Of a stretch of 64,000 nucleotides of DNA, positions 36,015 through 46,262 are shown piece by piece. Position 1 is the stretch's first letter; each line of letters opens with the position of its first letter. The notes below the pieces were generated by a model that saw only the letters and a program-made list of their open reading frames with translations, ran no database searches and had not been told where the DNA came from. A program made the position numbers and the translations under genes. Source of the DNA: Cycloclasticus sp. symbiont of Poecilosclerida sp. N (GTDB taxonomy: Bacteria > Pseudomonadota > Gammaproteobacteria > Methylococcales > Cycloclasticaceae); assembly GCA_002101205.1 (NCBI GenBank), contig LWTM01000077.1, positions 248,001-312,000 on the forward strand, written 5' to 3'.

Positions 36015-36588
36015 TGGCCGGTAAGAAAAACCAAGTTCGTATCATCGGTGGGCGATGGCGAGGACGTAAACTTGAATTCCCAAGTATTGAGGGCCTGCGC
36101 CCAACAGCGGACCGTATCCGTGAAACGTTGTTTAACTGGTTGCAGCCGCATTTGCCACAGTCGCATTGTTTAGATTTGTACGCAGGCAGTGGTGCGCTAG
36201 GGTTTGAAGCCGCTTCACGTGGCGCAAAATCAGTATTGATGGTTGATAATAATATAGCTGTTATTAGAAGTTTGAAATCGAATAAACAAACAATACAAGC
36301 TGATAATATACAAGTGATGCAACGGACGGCGGTTGACCTGTTAAAGCAAGGGCTGAAAAAAACGACTGAATCGATAGAAATAGCTTTCTTGGACCCACCT
36401 TTCCAAAAAGATGAATTACAACGATGCGTAAAACAACTTGAACAAAGCCAATGCTTGTCGGATAATGCAATTATCTACTTAGAGTGTGAGCGAGAGCTAT
36501 CGCTAGACTTTTTGCCCACAAATTGGGTGCAGCATCGCAGTAAAACAGCTGGGCAAGTTGCCTATTATTTGTATCACCGAGAATCAGT

Positions 36589-36592
<4 letters not shown>
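36014..36592 (+). CDS. rsmD: 16S rRNA (guanine966-N2)-methyltransferase RsmD
   Basis: RsmD methylates G966 of 16S rRNA. The 192-residue protein has the N-terminal RIIGGRWRGRKLEFP, the RPTADRIRETLFNWL motif, the SAM-binding LDLYAGSGALGFEA and the catalytic LDPPF. It is coupled to genes on both sides: TAATG overlap with the M16 gene and a 4-base overlap with coaD. rsmD-coaD pairing is standard in proteobacteria. Confidence 0.96.
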
Positions 36593-39004
<2,412 letters not shown>

Positions 39005-39061
39005 ACGTAAAATATTACGTATGCAAGCGAAGTATTCGAGTTAAAGAAAAAGCATTGCTTG

Positions 39062-39475
39062 TTAACACACGCCCGATAGTTCACATAAGCCATCTAAAAC
39101 GAGTTGAATAGGGCTGACAATGCCTATGATTTTCCCTTGCTCCATAACCGGTGCACGCATCAGGCCGTAGCGTGCAAATAATCGTGAGCAGTAGCGAATA
39201 TCCATATCAGGATGCACGCTAATCAATGGCTTTTCATTAATCTCATAAACATTAACACGCTCAGGAGCGCGATCTTTAGCTAAAACAAGTTTCGCGATAA
39301 TGCCGGCATTTATAACGCCATACTCGTCGTCGTCATGGAATTTATCGACAAATAACACGGATGTTTTATGTTTCTTCATGGTTCTGACCGCTTCGGTGAC
39401 GGTGATTCTTCCATCAATGATGTGGAAACCCGTTTTCATCACATCGCGGACAGTAATTGTTTTTATGTCACTCAT
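39062..39475 (-). CDS. CBS-domain protein of the DUF1538/P-II operon
   Basis: The 137-residue protein consists almost only of a CBS pair: first domain from about residue 10 (VRDVMKTGFHIIDGRITVTEAVRTM), second from about 85 (PLISVHPDMDIRYCSRLFARYG). CBS pairs usually bind adenine nucleotides and act as energy sensors on transporters or enzymes. No catalytic domain is attached. The ATG overlaps the P-II stop by 4 bases, making it the last gene of the operon. I infer that it senses AMP/ATP for the membrane proteins encoded upstream. Confidence 0.85.
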   Translation of the reverse strand: MSDIKTITVRDVMKTGFHIIDGRITVTEAVRTMKKHKTSVLFVDKFHDDDEYGVINAGIIAKLVLAKDRAPERVNVYEINEKPLISVHPDMDIRYCSRLFARYGLMRAPVMEQGKIIGIVSPIQLVLDGLCELSGVC

Positions 39476-39822
39476 AGTTCTTCCTCAATATTGTGTGTAA
39501 TTTCTTTGGCTTGATGTAAGACACCGATGGCATCTTCCACGTCAATTTGTAAGGCGATACCGCTGCCCGGTTCTTCGTCAAATAATCCTGCCCGAGAAAT
39601 CTCTTCGAGAATCTTTCGGCATAAATGCTCTTCTACTAAAAACAAAAGAACGTCGCGTTGTGATTCAAGGGTTAGCCCCATAAATGTCTTTTTTTTGTTA
39701 ATGCCTTCGCCGCGAGCATTATTAATGATAGTTGCGCCAGTTGCACCAATTTCTCTTGCGGCGTCTAGTACTTTATCGGTCTTATTGTCATCGACAAAGA
39801 CAATGATTAGTTTAAAGTGCAT
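39472..39822 (-). CDS. P-II family signalling protein without a modifiable tyrosine
   Basis: The start at 39822 (MHFKLIIVFVDD, with GGAGAATA upstream) gives 116 residues; the frame is open to 39948, but only through the neighbouring gene. The pattern is P-II-like: a first beta strand, helix KTDKVLDAAREIGATGATII, a T-loop region ARGEGINKKKTFMG, and a C-terminal half with EEPGSGIALQIDVEDAIGV. The protein contains no tyrosine at all, so GlnD-type uridylylation on Tyr51 is impossible. It lies one base after the second DUF1538 gene. It resembles P-II-like proteins that gate membrane transporters. Confidence 0.85.
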   Translation of the reverse strand: MHFKLIIVFVDDNKTDKVLDAAREIGATGATIINNARGEGINKKKTFMGLTLESQRDVLLFLVEEHLCRKILEEISRAGLFDEEPGSGIALQIDVEDAIGVLHQAKEITHNIEEEL

Positions 39823-39823
39823 A

Positions 39824-40618
39824 TTATTCTCCTTCTTGTTCGGTTTCTTTAGGTGATGCTCGTCGACTTGTCCAGTCGGCAAATTGAGCGTAGGCGAGTA
39901 CCGCCATAATAGGGAAAAGACAGGCAAAAGCAATGAGTCCAAAGCCATCTAGTAGCGGGTTCCTGCCAGGGATGGTAGACGCTAAGCCAATGCCTAAAGC
40001 GGTTATTACAGGTACGGTTACCGTTGATGTAGCGACACCGCCTGAGTCATAAGCCAGGCCAATAATAAGTTTCGGGGAGAACATAGTTTGAATAATCACG
40101 ATGACATAACCGGCAATAATAAACAGGTGTAATTCTATACCAGAGACAATGCGAAAGGCACCCAGTGAAATACCAATAGCCACGCCAATTGATACGGCCA
40201 AGCGTAAATACCGCGCCTTGATGCTGCCACCAGATATTTCTTGGGCTTTGATAGCTACGACTATGAGGGCTGGTTCTGCCAATGTTGTTGCAAAGCCAAT
40301 ACAGGCGCCAAAGATATAAACCCAGATGTAGTCTTGCCATGCGATGGATATGGATTGATCGGTACTTGGGTTAATAAAGTCAGGGCTGGTGAGTTGTTGT
40401 GCCATCGCTGAGCCAAGTGGAAAAAGTGCTTTATCTAAGCCAACAAGGAAAAAAGTCATACCCAGCAAGACATACGCCATACCCGTTATTAAATCGTTAA
40501 GGCGGAAGAATGGCCTACGAATAACGAATAATTGAAAGAAAGCGATGATGAAAATAATGGGCGCAACGTCGTATATTGTGCTTAGTAATGTAGAAAATAA
40601 TTCGTTTAATAACTCCAT
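39824..40618 (-). CDS. DUF1538 multi-span membrane protein (second copy)
   Basis: The 264-residue protein has about seven hydrophobic segments. Two motifs are shared with the preceding gene product: FATTLAEPALIVVAIKAQ and GLAYDSGGVATSTVTVPVIT, followed by [15 protein letters not shown]. These mark the DUF1538 family, in many bacteria found as one long two-domain protein; here the halves are separate genes. The repeated AEPALI and SGGVxTSTxTVP motifs look like re-entrant or substrate-contact segments, which suggests a channel or carrier; the substrate is unknown. The ATG overlaps the upstream stop by one base. Confidence 0.85.
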   Translation of the reverse strand: MELLNELFSTLLSTIYDVAPIIFIIAFFQLFVIRRPFFRLNDLITGMAYVLLGMTFFLVGLDKALFPLGSAMAQQLTSPDFINPSTDQSISIAWQDYIWVYIFGACIGFATTLAEPALIVVAIKAQEISGGSIKARYLRLAVSIGVAIGISLGAFRIVSGIELHLFIIAGYVIVIIQTMFSPKLIIGLAYDSGGVATSTVTVPVITALGIGLASTIPGRNPLLDGFGLIAFACLFPIMAVLAYAQFADWTSRRASPKETEQEGE

Positions 40619-41352
40619 TACAAAACCATTCCGTAGGCCATAACGAAAATCATCGGCGTTAGCGATGCAAAGGCAATGAGACCAAAACCATCGGTCATTG
40701 GGTTGCGGCCTTTGATGGCAGAAGCAAGCCCGACACCTAGCGCAGTAACCAGCGGAACCGTCATGGTTGATGTGGTTACGCCACCAGAATCATAGGCAAT
40801 ACCGATGATAGTTGCAGGGGCAAAAAACGTCATGATGACAACGCCAACGTAACCGGGAATAATTAAGTAGTGCAGCGGCCAGCCACGGATAATTCTTAGC
40901 ACGCCAAACAGTATGGCGAATCCTACGGAGAAAGCGACGGTAAAACGTAAGCCAAAAGCATAATCATTTTTAGCCTGTTCTGATTGTTCAATTATGCCGC
41001 CATCAGAGGCGACACGTGCGGCCTCATTAGCGACGGCAATGAGTGCAGGTTCCGCAGCAGTGGTGCCAAAGCCAAGCGCGAAAGCAAAAGCCAGTAACCA
41101 GAGTAGGCTGCCTTTTTTAGCAAAGGCATAGGCCATTGTTTCACCGATAGGAAATAAGCTTTTTTCGAGACCTTGAATGAATAGAGTTAAGCCCAACACG
41201 ACAAAGGCAGCACCCACGGCCATATCGCCAATGTTTGGAATGGCTTGGCGCAGAATAAAGACCTGAAAAACAAAAACAACAACAAAAATCGGCAGCAAGT
41301 CCAGACAACTGCCGAATAATTGATTTAAAAATTTATTTTTTATTTGAAACAA
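40618..41352 (-). CDS. DUF1538 multi-span membrane protein (first copy)
   Basis: The 244-residue protein begins at TTG 41352, with a strong AGGGAGAGAGG upstream. It has about seven membrane segments and the family motifs [37 protein letters not shown] and [15 protein letters not shown], aligning along its length with the second copy. It opens the four-gene operon DUF1538-DUF1538-P-II-CBS. mutM lies 78 bases upstream on the same strand. The paralogous pair probably assembles as a pseudo-symmetric heterodimer. Confidence 0.85.
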   Translation of the reverse strand: MFQIKNKFLNQLFGSCLDLLPIFVVVFVFQVFILRQAIPNIGDMAVGAAFVVLGLTLFIQGLEKSLFPIGETMAYAFAKKGSLLWLLAFAFALGFGTTAAEPALIAVANEAARVASDGGIIEQSEQAKNDYAFGLRFTVAFSVGFAILFGVLRIIRGWPLHYLIIPGYVGVVIMTFFAPATIIGIAYDSGGVTTSTMTVPLVTALGVGLASAIKGRNPMTDGFGLIAFASLTPMIFVMAYGMVL

Positions 41353-41430
41353 AGCCTCTCTCCCTTAGCATTAACTGTATAGCAATTTGCGGTGCATGCG
41401 CACATTATTTTAAGCCGCAGTCGCTGGCTT

Positions 41431-42246
41431 TTAATGTTGGCAGCGCGGGCAGTAAAAGGTTGAGCGTTGTCCGATGACAGTTTGTTTGATGCCTGTATTA
41501 CAGGTTGTGCAAGACTGTTTAGCGCGCCCATAAACATTAAGCGTTTGTTGAAAGTAACCTGGCTTTCCTTCGCTGTTAACAAAGTCTTTAAGCGTTGTTC
41601 CACCTTGTTCAATCGCTTTAGCTAAAATGGTTTTAATCGCTAAAATAAGCACTTCCATGCGTTTTTTAGAAATATTATTGGCCGCGCGTTTAGGGTGAAT
41701 TCCCGCTTGAAAAAGTGCTTCATTCGCGTAAATATTGCCAACGCCAACCACAGCTTGTCCATCCATAATCAGGCTTTTTATAGGTGCTTTTTTAGATCTA
41801 GTTTTAGGGTAAAAGTCATCAATATTAAATGCCTTTGAAAGTGGTTCAGGGCCTAAGTGATGAATGAGTTTATGCTCATTTATGGGCGCAGATGTCCAAA
41901 GCAAACAGCCGAAACGTCGCGGGTCTTTGTAACGTAAGCAATTGTTATCATTGAATATGATGTCAATATGCTCGTGTTTCTCGGCTGCAATGTCAGCGTT
42001 AATCACGCGCAAACTCCCCGACATGCCAAGGTGAATGATCAGCGTACCCTCGTCGGTGTTAATCAATAGATACTTTGCTCTGCGCGTTACCGTGTTAATC
42101 GTTAAGCTAGGCAATACGGTTGAAATTTCAGGGCTAATGGGCCAGCGTAACTGTTGTTGTCGAATGATAACTTTTGCGACTTGTTTGCCTTCGATATGGG
42201 GAGCAATGCCACGACACGTTGTTTCTACTTCGGGTAACTCAGGCAT
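41431..42246 (-). CDS. mutM: Formamidopyrimidine-DNA glycosylase
   Basis: MutM (Fpg) removes oxidised purines such as 8-oxoguanine and nicks the DNA. The 271-residue protein has the catalytic N-terminus PELPEVETTCRG (Pro2, Glu3 after Met removal), the KYLL segment with the conserved lysine, the helix-two-turn-helix AVVGVGNIYANEALF and the C-terminal zinc finger (CTTCNTG and CPRCQ). Its start overlaps the end of the DUF4340 gene by 8 bases. Confidence 0.97.
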   Translation of the reverse strand: MPELPEVETTCRGIAPHIEGKQVAKVIIRQQQLRWPISPEISTVLPSLTINTVTRRAKYLLINTDEGTLIIHLGMSGSLRVINADIAAEKHEHIDIIFNDNNCLRYKDPRRFGCLLWTSAPINEHKLIHHLGPEPLSKAFNIDDFYPKTRSKKAPIKSLIMDGQAVVGVGNIYANEALFQAGIHPKRAANNISKKRMEVLILAIKTILAKAIEQGGTTLKDFVNSEGKPGYFQQTLNVYGRAKQSCTTCNTGIKQTVIGQRSTFYCPRCQH

Positions 42247-43096
42247 CGCTATTATCCAGTTTAGGTAACGTGTTCATTTTCTTATACTTTTCCCGACTAA
42301 ATGTATAGGCGAGTTGGGATCCAGTGGACATTAAAATAGCATCATCTTCTTGTTGAATGAACTTAAAATTGATTTTTTGATTATTAGCGAGCGTGATAGT
42401 AACGACCTGTCCAGTGTCTTGTTTGGGCTGATAGTTGACATGTATAGCCCGCGCAAAGCGCCACTCATCTAATAACATTTGAACGGCATCGGACGAGAGC
42501 TCTAACGGAGTTTGTGAAACGGTTGCCCAAATATTTTCTTGGTTCCTTTTTAAATGGATTTGAGGCGTCTGCAATTCGACTATTTGAGTGTTATCGGGCA
42601 ATAAACGTGTGTCTATATAAGCGTTAGGCTGAGCGGTTAAGTGATGTAAAAATGTATCGTCTAGTAAGAACAGTTGTTCATTACTCGTTACGTATCGGCG
42701 CGAGTTAATGGTTTCTATTCCCCCAATGCTGAGTGTTTCACCATTAAATGATATACGGGCTACGGGCTTCGCCAGTCCAAATTGAGTAAGCAAAGAAGGC
42801 ACTAGCGGGTAAATAACGGGGGGGGCTATTTGTGATATTTTCAGTAGATGCGCTATTTTCCCAGATAAAGCAGGCGCATTAAACGGCTTAGTTATTTTCC
42901 ACTTCTGATTGATTAGATTTAATGAAATGTTCTCAGAGTTTCTATGTTCGATAACAATAGAATCAATAGCGCTTATATCTAAGCTTGTCACGCGTGTTTG
43001 TTCTTCGTTTTCTTGTCCAGACTTTAACCACGCAACAAGCCCGAGCGTGATAAGGAGCACCGCTAATAGTAGGTTGGTAATTAAACGGCTTTTCAT
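42239..43096 (-). CDS. DUF4340 protein associated with a Gld-like ABC exporter
   Basis: The 285-residue protein has an N-terminal membrane anchor (LLLAVLLITLGLVAWL) and a periplasmic domain with the DUF4340 pattern (ISAIDSIVIEHRNSENISLN, QKWKITKPFNAPA). It is the last gene of a four-gene run with an ABC ATPase, a permease and a GldG-like protein. Such sets are common in gammaproteobacteria, but their substrate is not established. It starts 3 bases after the GldG-like stop. Confidence 0.82.
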   Translation of the reverse strand: MKSRLITNLLLAVLLITLGLVAWLKSGQENEEQTRVTSLDISAIDSIVIEHRNSENISLNLINQKWKITKPFNAPALSGKIAHLLKISQIAPPVIYPLVPSLLTQFGLAKPVARISFNGETLSIGGIETINSRRYVTSNEQLFLLDDTFLHHLTAQPNAYIDTRLLPDNTQIVELQTPQIHLKRNQENIWATVSQTPLELSSDAVQMLLDEWRFARAIHVNYQPKQDTGQVVTITLANNQKINFKFIQQEDDAILMSTGSQLAYTFSREKYKKMNTLPKLDNSDA

Positions 43097-43099
43097 TAC

Positions 43100-44446
43100 C
43101 TAATACTTTTTGCGTTTAATCCAAATAACAACGCCAGTGATAATAAATAAGGCAGGAAGAATAAATAAAAAGCCTAGGCCAAAAACAAGCGACCATGTTT
43201 TGTTTATATTTAATTGAGTGTCGGGTGCCGTTTTTGCTGGGATATTAATCAGCGAATCATCACGGTTAAGCCACTGAACCAGGCTAATGCCAAGGTCAAG
43301 GTTCGCTCCATTACCCAAAAATGAATTCGATAAGAAATCAGCATCACCTAACACGGCAACCCGCTGCTGTTTATTATTTAGGTTGCGATTAAGAGCATAG
43401 CCGATAGTGATGGGCCCTTGTTTTTCATCGCTATTGGCATCAAATTTAATGTTACCTGCAACACCCCCCGTTTCTGTCCACGACCTTTCTAATGTTGAAA
43501 GTAAGGGCTTTGCGCTGTATTCAGTATTACTCTTAGTTGTCAGACCAGCAGCACCTGGAAATAAGCTCATGGCTTGAAGGTGCTTTGTGGCGAGGTGGTC
43601 TGGGTATTGAGTCACCAAGGCGAAAGTTGGGTCATCAATGCCGAACATTTGAGTTGTAGCGTCTACGACCGTTCCTGCTAATACAGATATGCCAAGTGTA
43701 TTAAGTAGGGCTTGTAAGTGGGTTGCTTTATTGGGTTCAACTAGTAGCAATAAGGGGTTCCCAGCAGCGAGGTATTCGTTAATTAATATGATTTCGCCGT
43801 TTAGCAAATCAGTTTGCGGGTCAGCAATAACGAGCAAAGACGTATTGGTTGGAATGCTCGGTGTGTCGACTAAATTAATGGTTTGGCTGTTAATCCCTTT
43901 ATTTTTCAACTCAGCAGCAAAGACACTAAAATCAAAATTTGCGAAACCAGCTGAGCTACGTTCTCCGTGCCCAGTTAAGAAAACCACCCAGCGTTGCTCA
44001 CTATTGGCTAGTCGTTGTAGAGTATTGCTCAGGGCTTGTTCATTTAATTGTTGTAATGATTCTTTGCGTTCGGCGTATTCAATGATGAGTTGACCGTCGA
44101 CAGTTATACCCTCTTCACGAGCTTGATCAGGGCGCATGTCAGGATTGATAATGGACAGGGATATATCGGCTTTATGTCGTTTGTATTTATCAATAAGTTC
44201 TATGATCTGACGACGTAGAACTTCATTTTCAGATGCGTAGGCGGTTATTTCTACTGGCTGATCGAGCTTTTTAAGCAAAATAAGACTTGGGTTGGATAAA
44301 GAGTTTCTAGCATTCGCTGTCCAATCAGACTGAGCGCTGTATTGCGTACTAAGCCAAGCGAGTAGCCCAAAAATGCCGAGGAATAGAATCGTAAAAACGA
44401 TATTTTGTAATCGAATAAACAGATGTGCTTTTTGTGAAATTTTCAT
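43100..44446 (-). CDS. GldG-like ABC transporter auxiliary protein
   Basis: The 448-residue protein has a helix near the N-terminus (NIVFTILFLGIFGLLAWLS) and one at the C-terminus (FGLGFLFILPALFIITGVVIW), with a large extracytoplasmic part between. Segments such as EITAYASENEVLRRQIIELI, FLTGHGERS and LLVIADPQTDL match the GldG/ABC_transp_aux family of exporter accessory proteins. It overlaps the permease gene by 4 bases. In Bacteroidetes GldAFG supports gliding; proteobacterial relatives have no gliding role, and the function is unknown. Confidence 0.85.
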   Translation of the reverse strand: MKISQKAHLFIRLQNIVFTILFLGIFGLLAWLSTQYSAQSDWTANARNSLSNPSLILLKKLDQPVEITAYASENEVLRRQIIELIDKYKRHKADISLSIINPDMRPDQAREEGITVDGQLIIEYAERKESLQQLNEQALSNTLQRLANSEQRWVVFLTGHGERSSAGFANFDFSVFAAELKNKGINSQTINLVDTPSIPTNTSLLVIADPQTDLLNGEIILINEYLAAGNPLLLLVEPNKATHLQALLNTLGISVLAGTVVDATTQMFGIDDPTFALVTQYPDHLATKHLQAMSLFPGAAGLTTKSNTEYSAKPLLSTLERSWTETGGVAGNIKFDANSDEKQGPITIGYALNRNLNNKQQRVAVLGDADFLSNSFLGNGANLDLGISLVQWLNRDDSLINIPAKTAPDTQLNINKTWSLVFGLGFLFILPALFIITGVVIWIKRKKY

Positions 44447-45198
44447 TTTTGCAAACGATCGTTATCCAGTCGACGAATGCTAAGAATTAAGAATCCTGCG
44501 ATAAATAAAACAAAATAAATAATATCGGTTGAATGAATCAGCCCGCGAAGTAAGTTTTCAAAATGTCGCATGATGGAAATATATTCCAATAAATTGCTGC
44601 TATTACCACTGTTGCTTCCGGCCCAGTCGATAATCCACAAAAGCAACAAGGCACCGAAACTGCCCACAGCGGCAACCGTTGGCTGCGAGGCAATAGATGA
44701 CATATAAAGCCCTAGCGCGTTAAAGGCGGCCATCAATAAGGCTAATGCAAGCAGGCAGGCTGAAAATTTACCCAGATCAAGCTCGCCAATGGTTAATAAA
44801 GACAAGGGCATTAACGCAATAGAAAAAAGAACAATGAGTAAGAAGGAGAAAATGGCCAAAAATTTACCCAATACAATTTCGCTAATACTGATGGGCGCAG
44901 AAAATAACAAACTGATGGTTTTGTTTCGGCGTTCATCGCTGATAACGCGCATCGTTAGTAGCGGCGTAATCAATAACAAAATGACGGCTGCATTAGCAAA
45001 TAAGGGTGCAATAACTAAATCAGTAATACCCGGTGCATTCGGTATACCCACGAGTTTGGGCTGAATGGTTAAGTAATAATCAACTTGCGTTAAAAACATG
45101 TAGGCAAGAATAAGCTGAGTGACACCAAGCATGGTCCACGCAAGGGGCGATAAGAATAAACTCCTTAGTTCGCGGCTGGCAATAATAAGGCTATTCAT
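44443..45198 (-). CDS. ABC-2 type permease (GldF-like)
   Basis: The 251-residue protein has six hydrophobic helices. It shows the ABC-2 permease pattern, with ASRELRSLFLSPLAWTML at the N-terminus and LLTMRVISDERRNKTISLLFSAPIS after the second helix. Its start overlaps the ATPase stop by 8 bases, and its stop overlaps the GldG-like start by 4. Together with the ATPase it forms the membrane core of the exporter. Confidence 0.9.
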   Translation of the reverse strand: MNSLIIASRELRSLFLSPLAWTMLGVTQLILAYMFLTQVDYYLTIQPKLVGIPNAPGITDLVIAPLFANAAVILLLITPLLTMRVISDERRNKTISLLFSAPISISEIVLGKFLAIFSFLLIVLFSIALMPLSLLTIGELDLGKFSACLLALALLMAAFNALGLYMSSIASQPTVAAVGSFGALLLLWIIDWAGSNSGNSSNLLEYISIMRHFENLLRGLIHSTDIIYFVLFIAGFLILSIRRLDNDRLQK

Positions 45199-46123
45199 GC
45201 GTATTTGAATCCTGTGTCATGCTGAGGAAAATTTGCTCTAAATCATGTTTTTCAGGTGTCAACTCAAGAAGTCCCCATTTTTTATTGATGGCCATTTCAG
45301 CTACTTCTTCAGCAATACTGGTGCCTTGCTGGTGATGAATACGGAAGTGGTTTGCTTCTAACGATTCAATCGCGTTAACGTGAGCAAGTCCTTCAAGTTC
45401 CCCCACATCCGCTGGTTGATTAAACCGAGCCAGCAAACTGGATGAGGTCATGCGATAAGACAAACCCTCGACACTTTCATTTAATACGAGTTTTCCATGG
45501 TGAATGATTTGTACTCGACTACAAGATTGTTGCACTTCGGGCAAAATGTGGGTTGATAGAATAACGCTGTGTTGTTCGCCTAATTCGCGAATTAATTGTC
45601 GAATTTCGAGCATTTGAATCGGGTCAAGACCAACCGTTGGCTCGTCTAAAACAATAACAGATGGGTTGTGTAAAATAGCTTGCGCAATTCCGACGCGCTG
45701 TTGGTAACCTTTTGAAAGGTTACCAATCAGGCGTTTGCCCATATCGGTTAAGCCACACTTTCCCTTGCCGTGACTGACCGCCTGTTTAATAGCAGGCTTT
45801 TTTAAGCCGTGCAGCTTTGCACAATAGTTGAGAAACTCATCAACGGTCAAGTCGGGGTATAAGGGCGGTATTTCGGGCAAGAAACCTAATTCCGCTTTTG
45901 CGAGCTTAGGTTGTTCAATCATGTCGTAACCGTTGATTTTAATTTCGCCAATGGTCGGTGTTAGGTTGCCGCAAATCATCTTCATGGTGGTGGACTTTCC
46001 CGCACCATTAGGGCCTAAAAAGCCTAAGACTTCGCCTTTGTCGAGCGAAAAACTTACATTATCGACGGCACAGTGACCGCCAAATTTGCGTGTTAAATTA
46101 TTGACTTCGATTAATGCGCTCAT
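45191..46123 (-). CDS. ABC transporter ATP-binding protein (GldA-like)
   Basis: The 310-residue ATPase has Walker A GPNGAGKSTTMKMI, the signature LSKGYQQRVGIAQA, Walker B VIVLDEPTVGLDP and the switch histidine in STHILPEV. A C-terminal extension of about 90 residues is typical of drug or polysaccharide ABC-2 exporters. It is the first gene of the minus-strand run leading to mutM. The 139-base gap to the divergent hyuA-type gene should hold its promoter; none is clear. Confidence 0.92.
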   Translation of the reverse strand: MSALIEVNNLTRKFGGHCAVDNVSFSLDKGEVLGFLGPNGAGKSTTMKMICGNLTPTIGEIKINGYDMIEQPKLAKAELGFLPEIPPLYPDLTVDEFLNYCAKLHGLKKPAIKQAVSHGKGKCGLTDMGKRLIGNLSKGYQQRVGIAQAILHNPSVIVLDEPTVGLDPIQMLEIRQLIRELGEQHSVILSTHILPEVQQSCSRVQIIHHGKLVLNESVEGLSYRMTSSSLLARFNQPADVGELEGLAHVNAIESLEANHFRIHHQQGTSIAEEVAEMAINKKWGLLELTPEKHDLEQIFLSMTQDSNTHE

Positions 46124-46262
46124 CCGATGAGTATACGTGATGTTGCTAGGTTTTTATGGATGAAAGCTTAACATGCCGAGGTGTTTTTTAAACAAATTGA
46201 ATAAAAGTGCGCCAGTTCAACTGGCTATGTAAAAATACCCCTTTCAACCATAAAATACCACT

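Noticed and set aside
39005-39020. ACGTAA...TTACGT hairpin after ggt as a terminator
   Set aside because: The stem is only six AT-rich pairs and lacks a T-run.
39823-39948. Upstream extension of the P-II-like protein
   Set aside because: It lies entirely inside the preceding DUF1538 gene in another frame; the ATG at 39822 has its own ribosome binding site.
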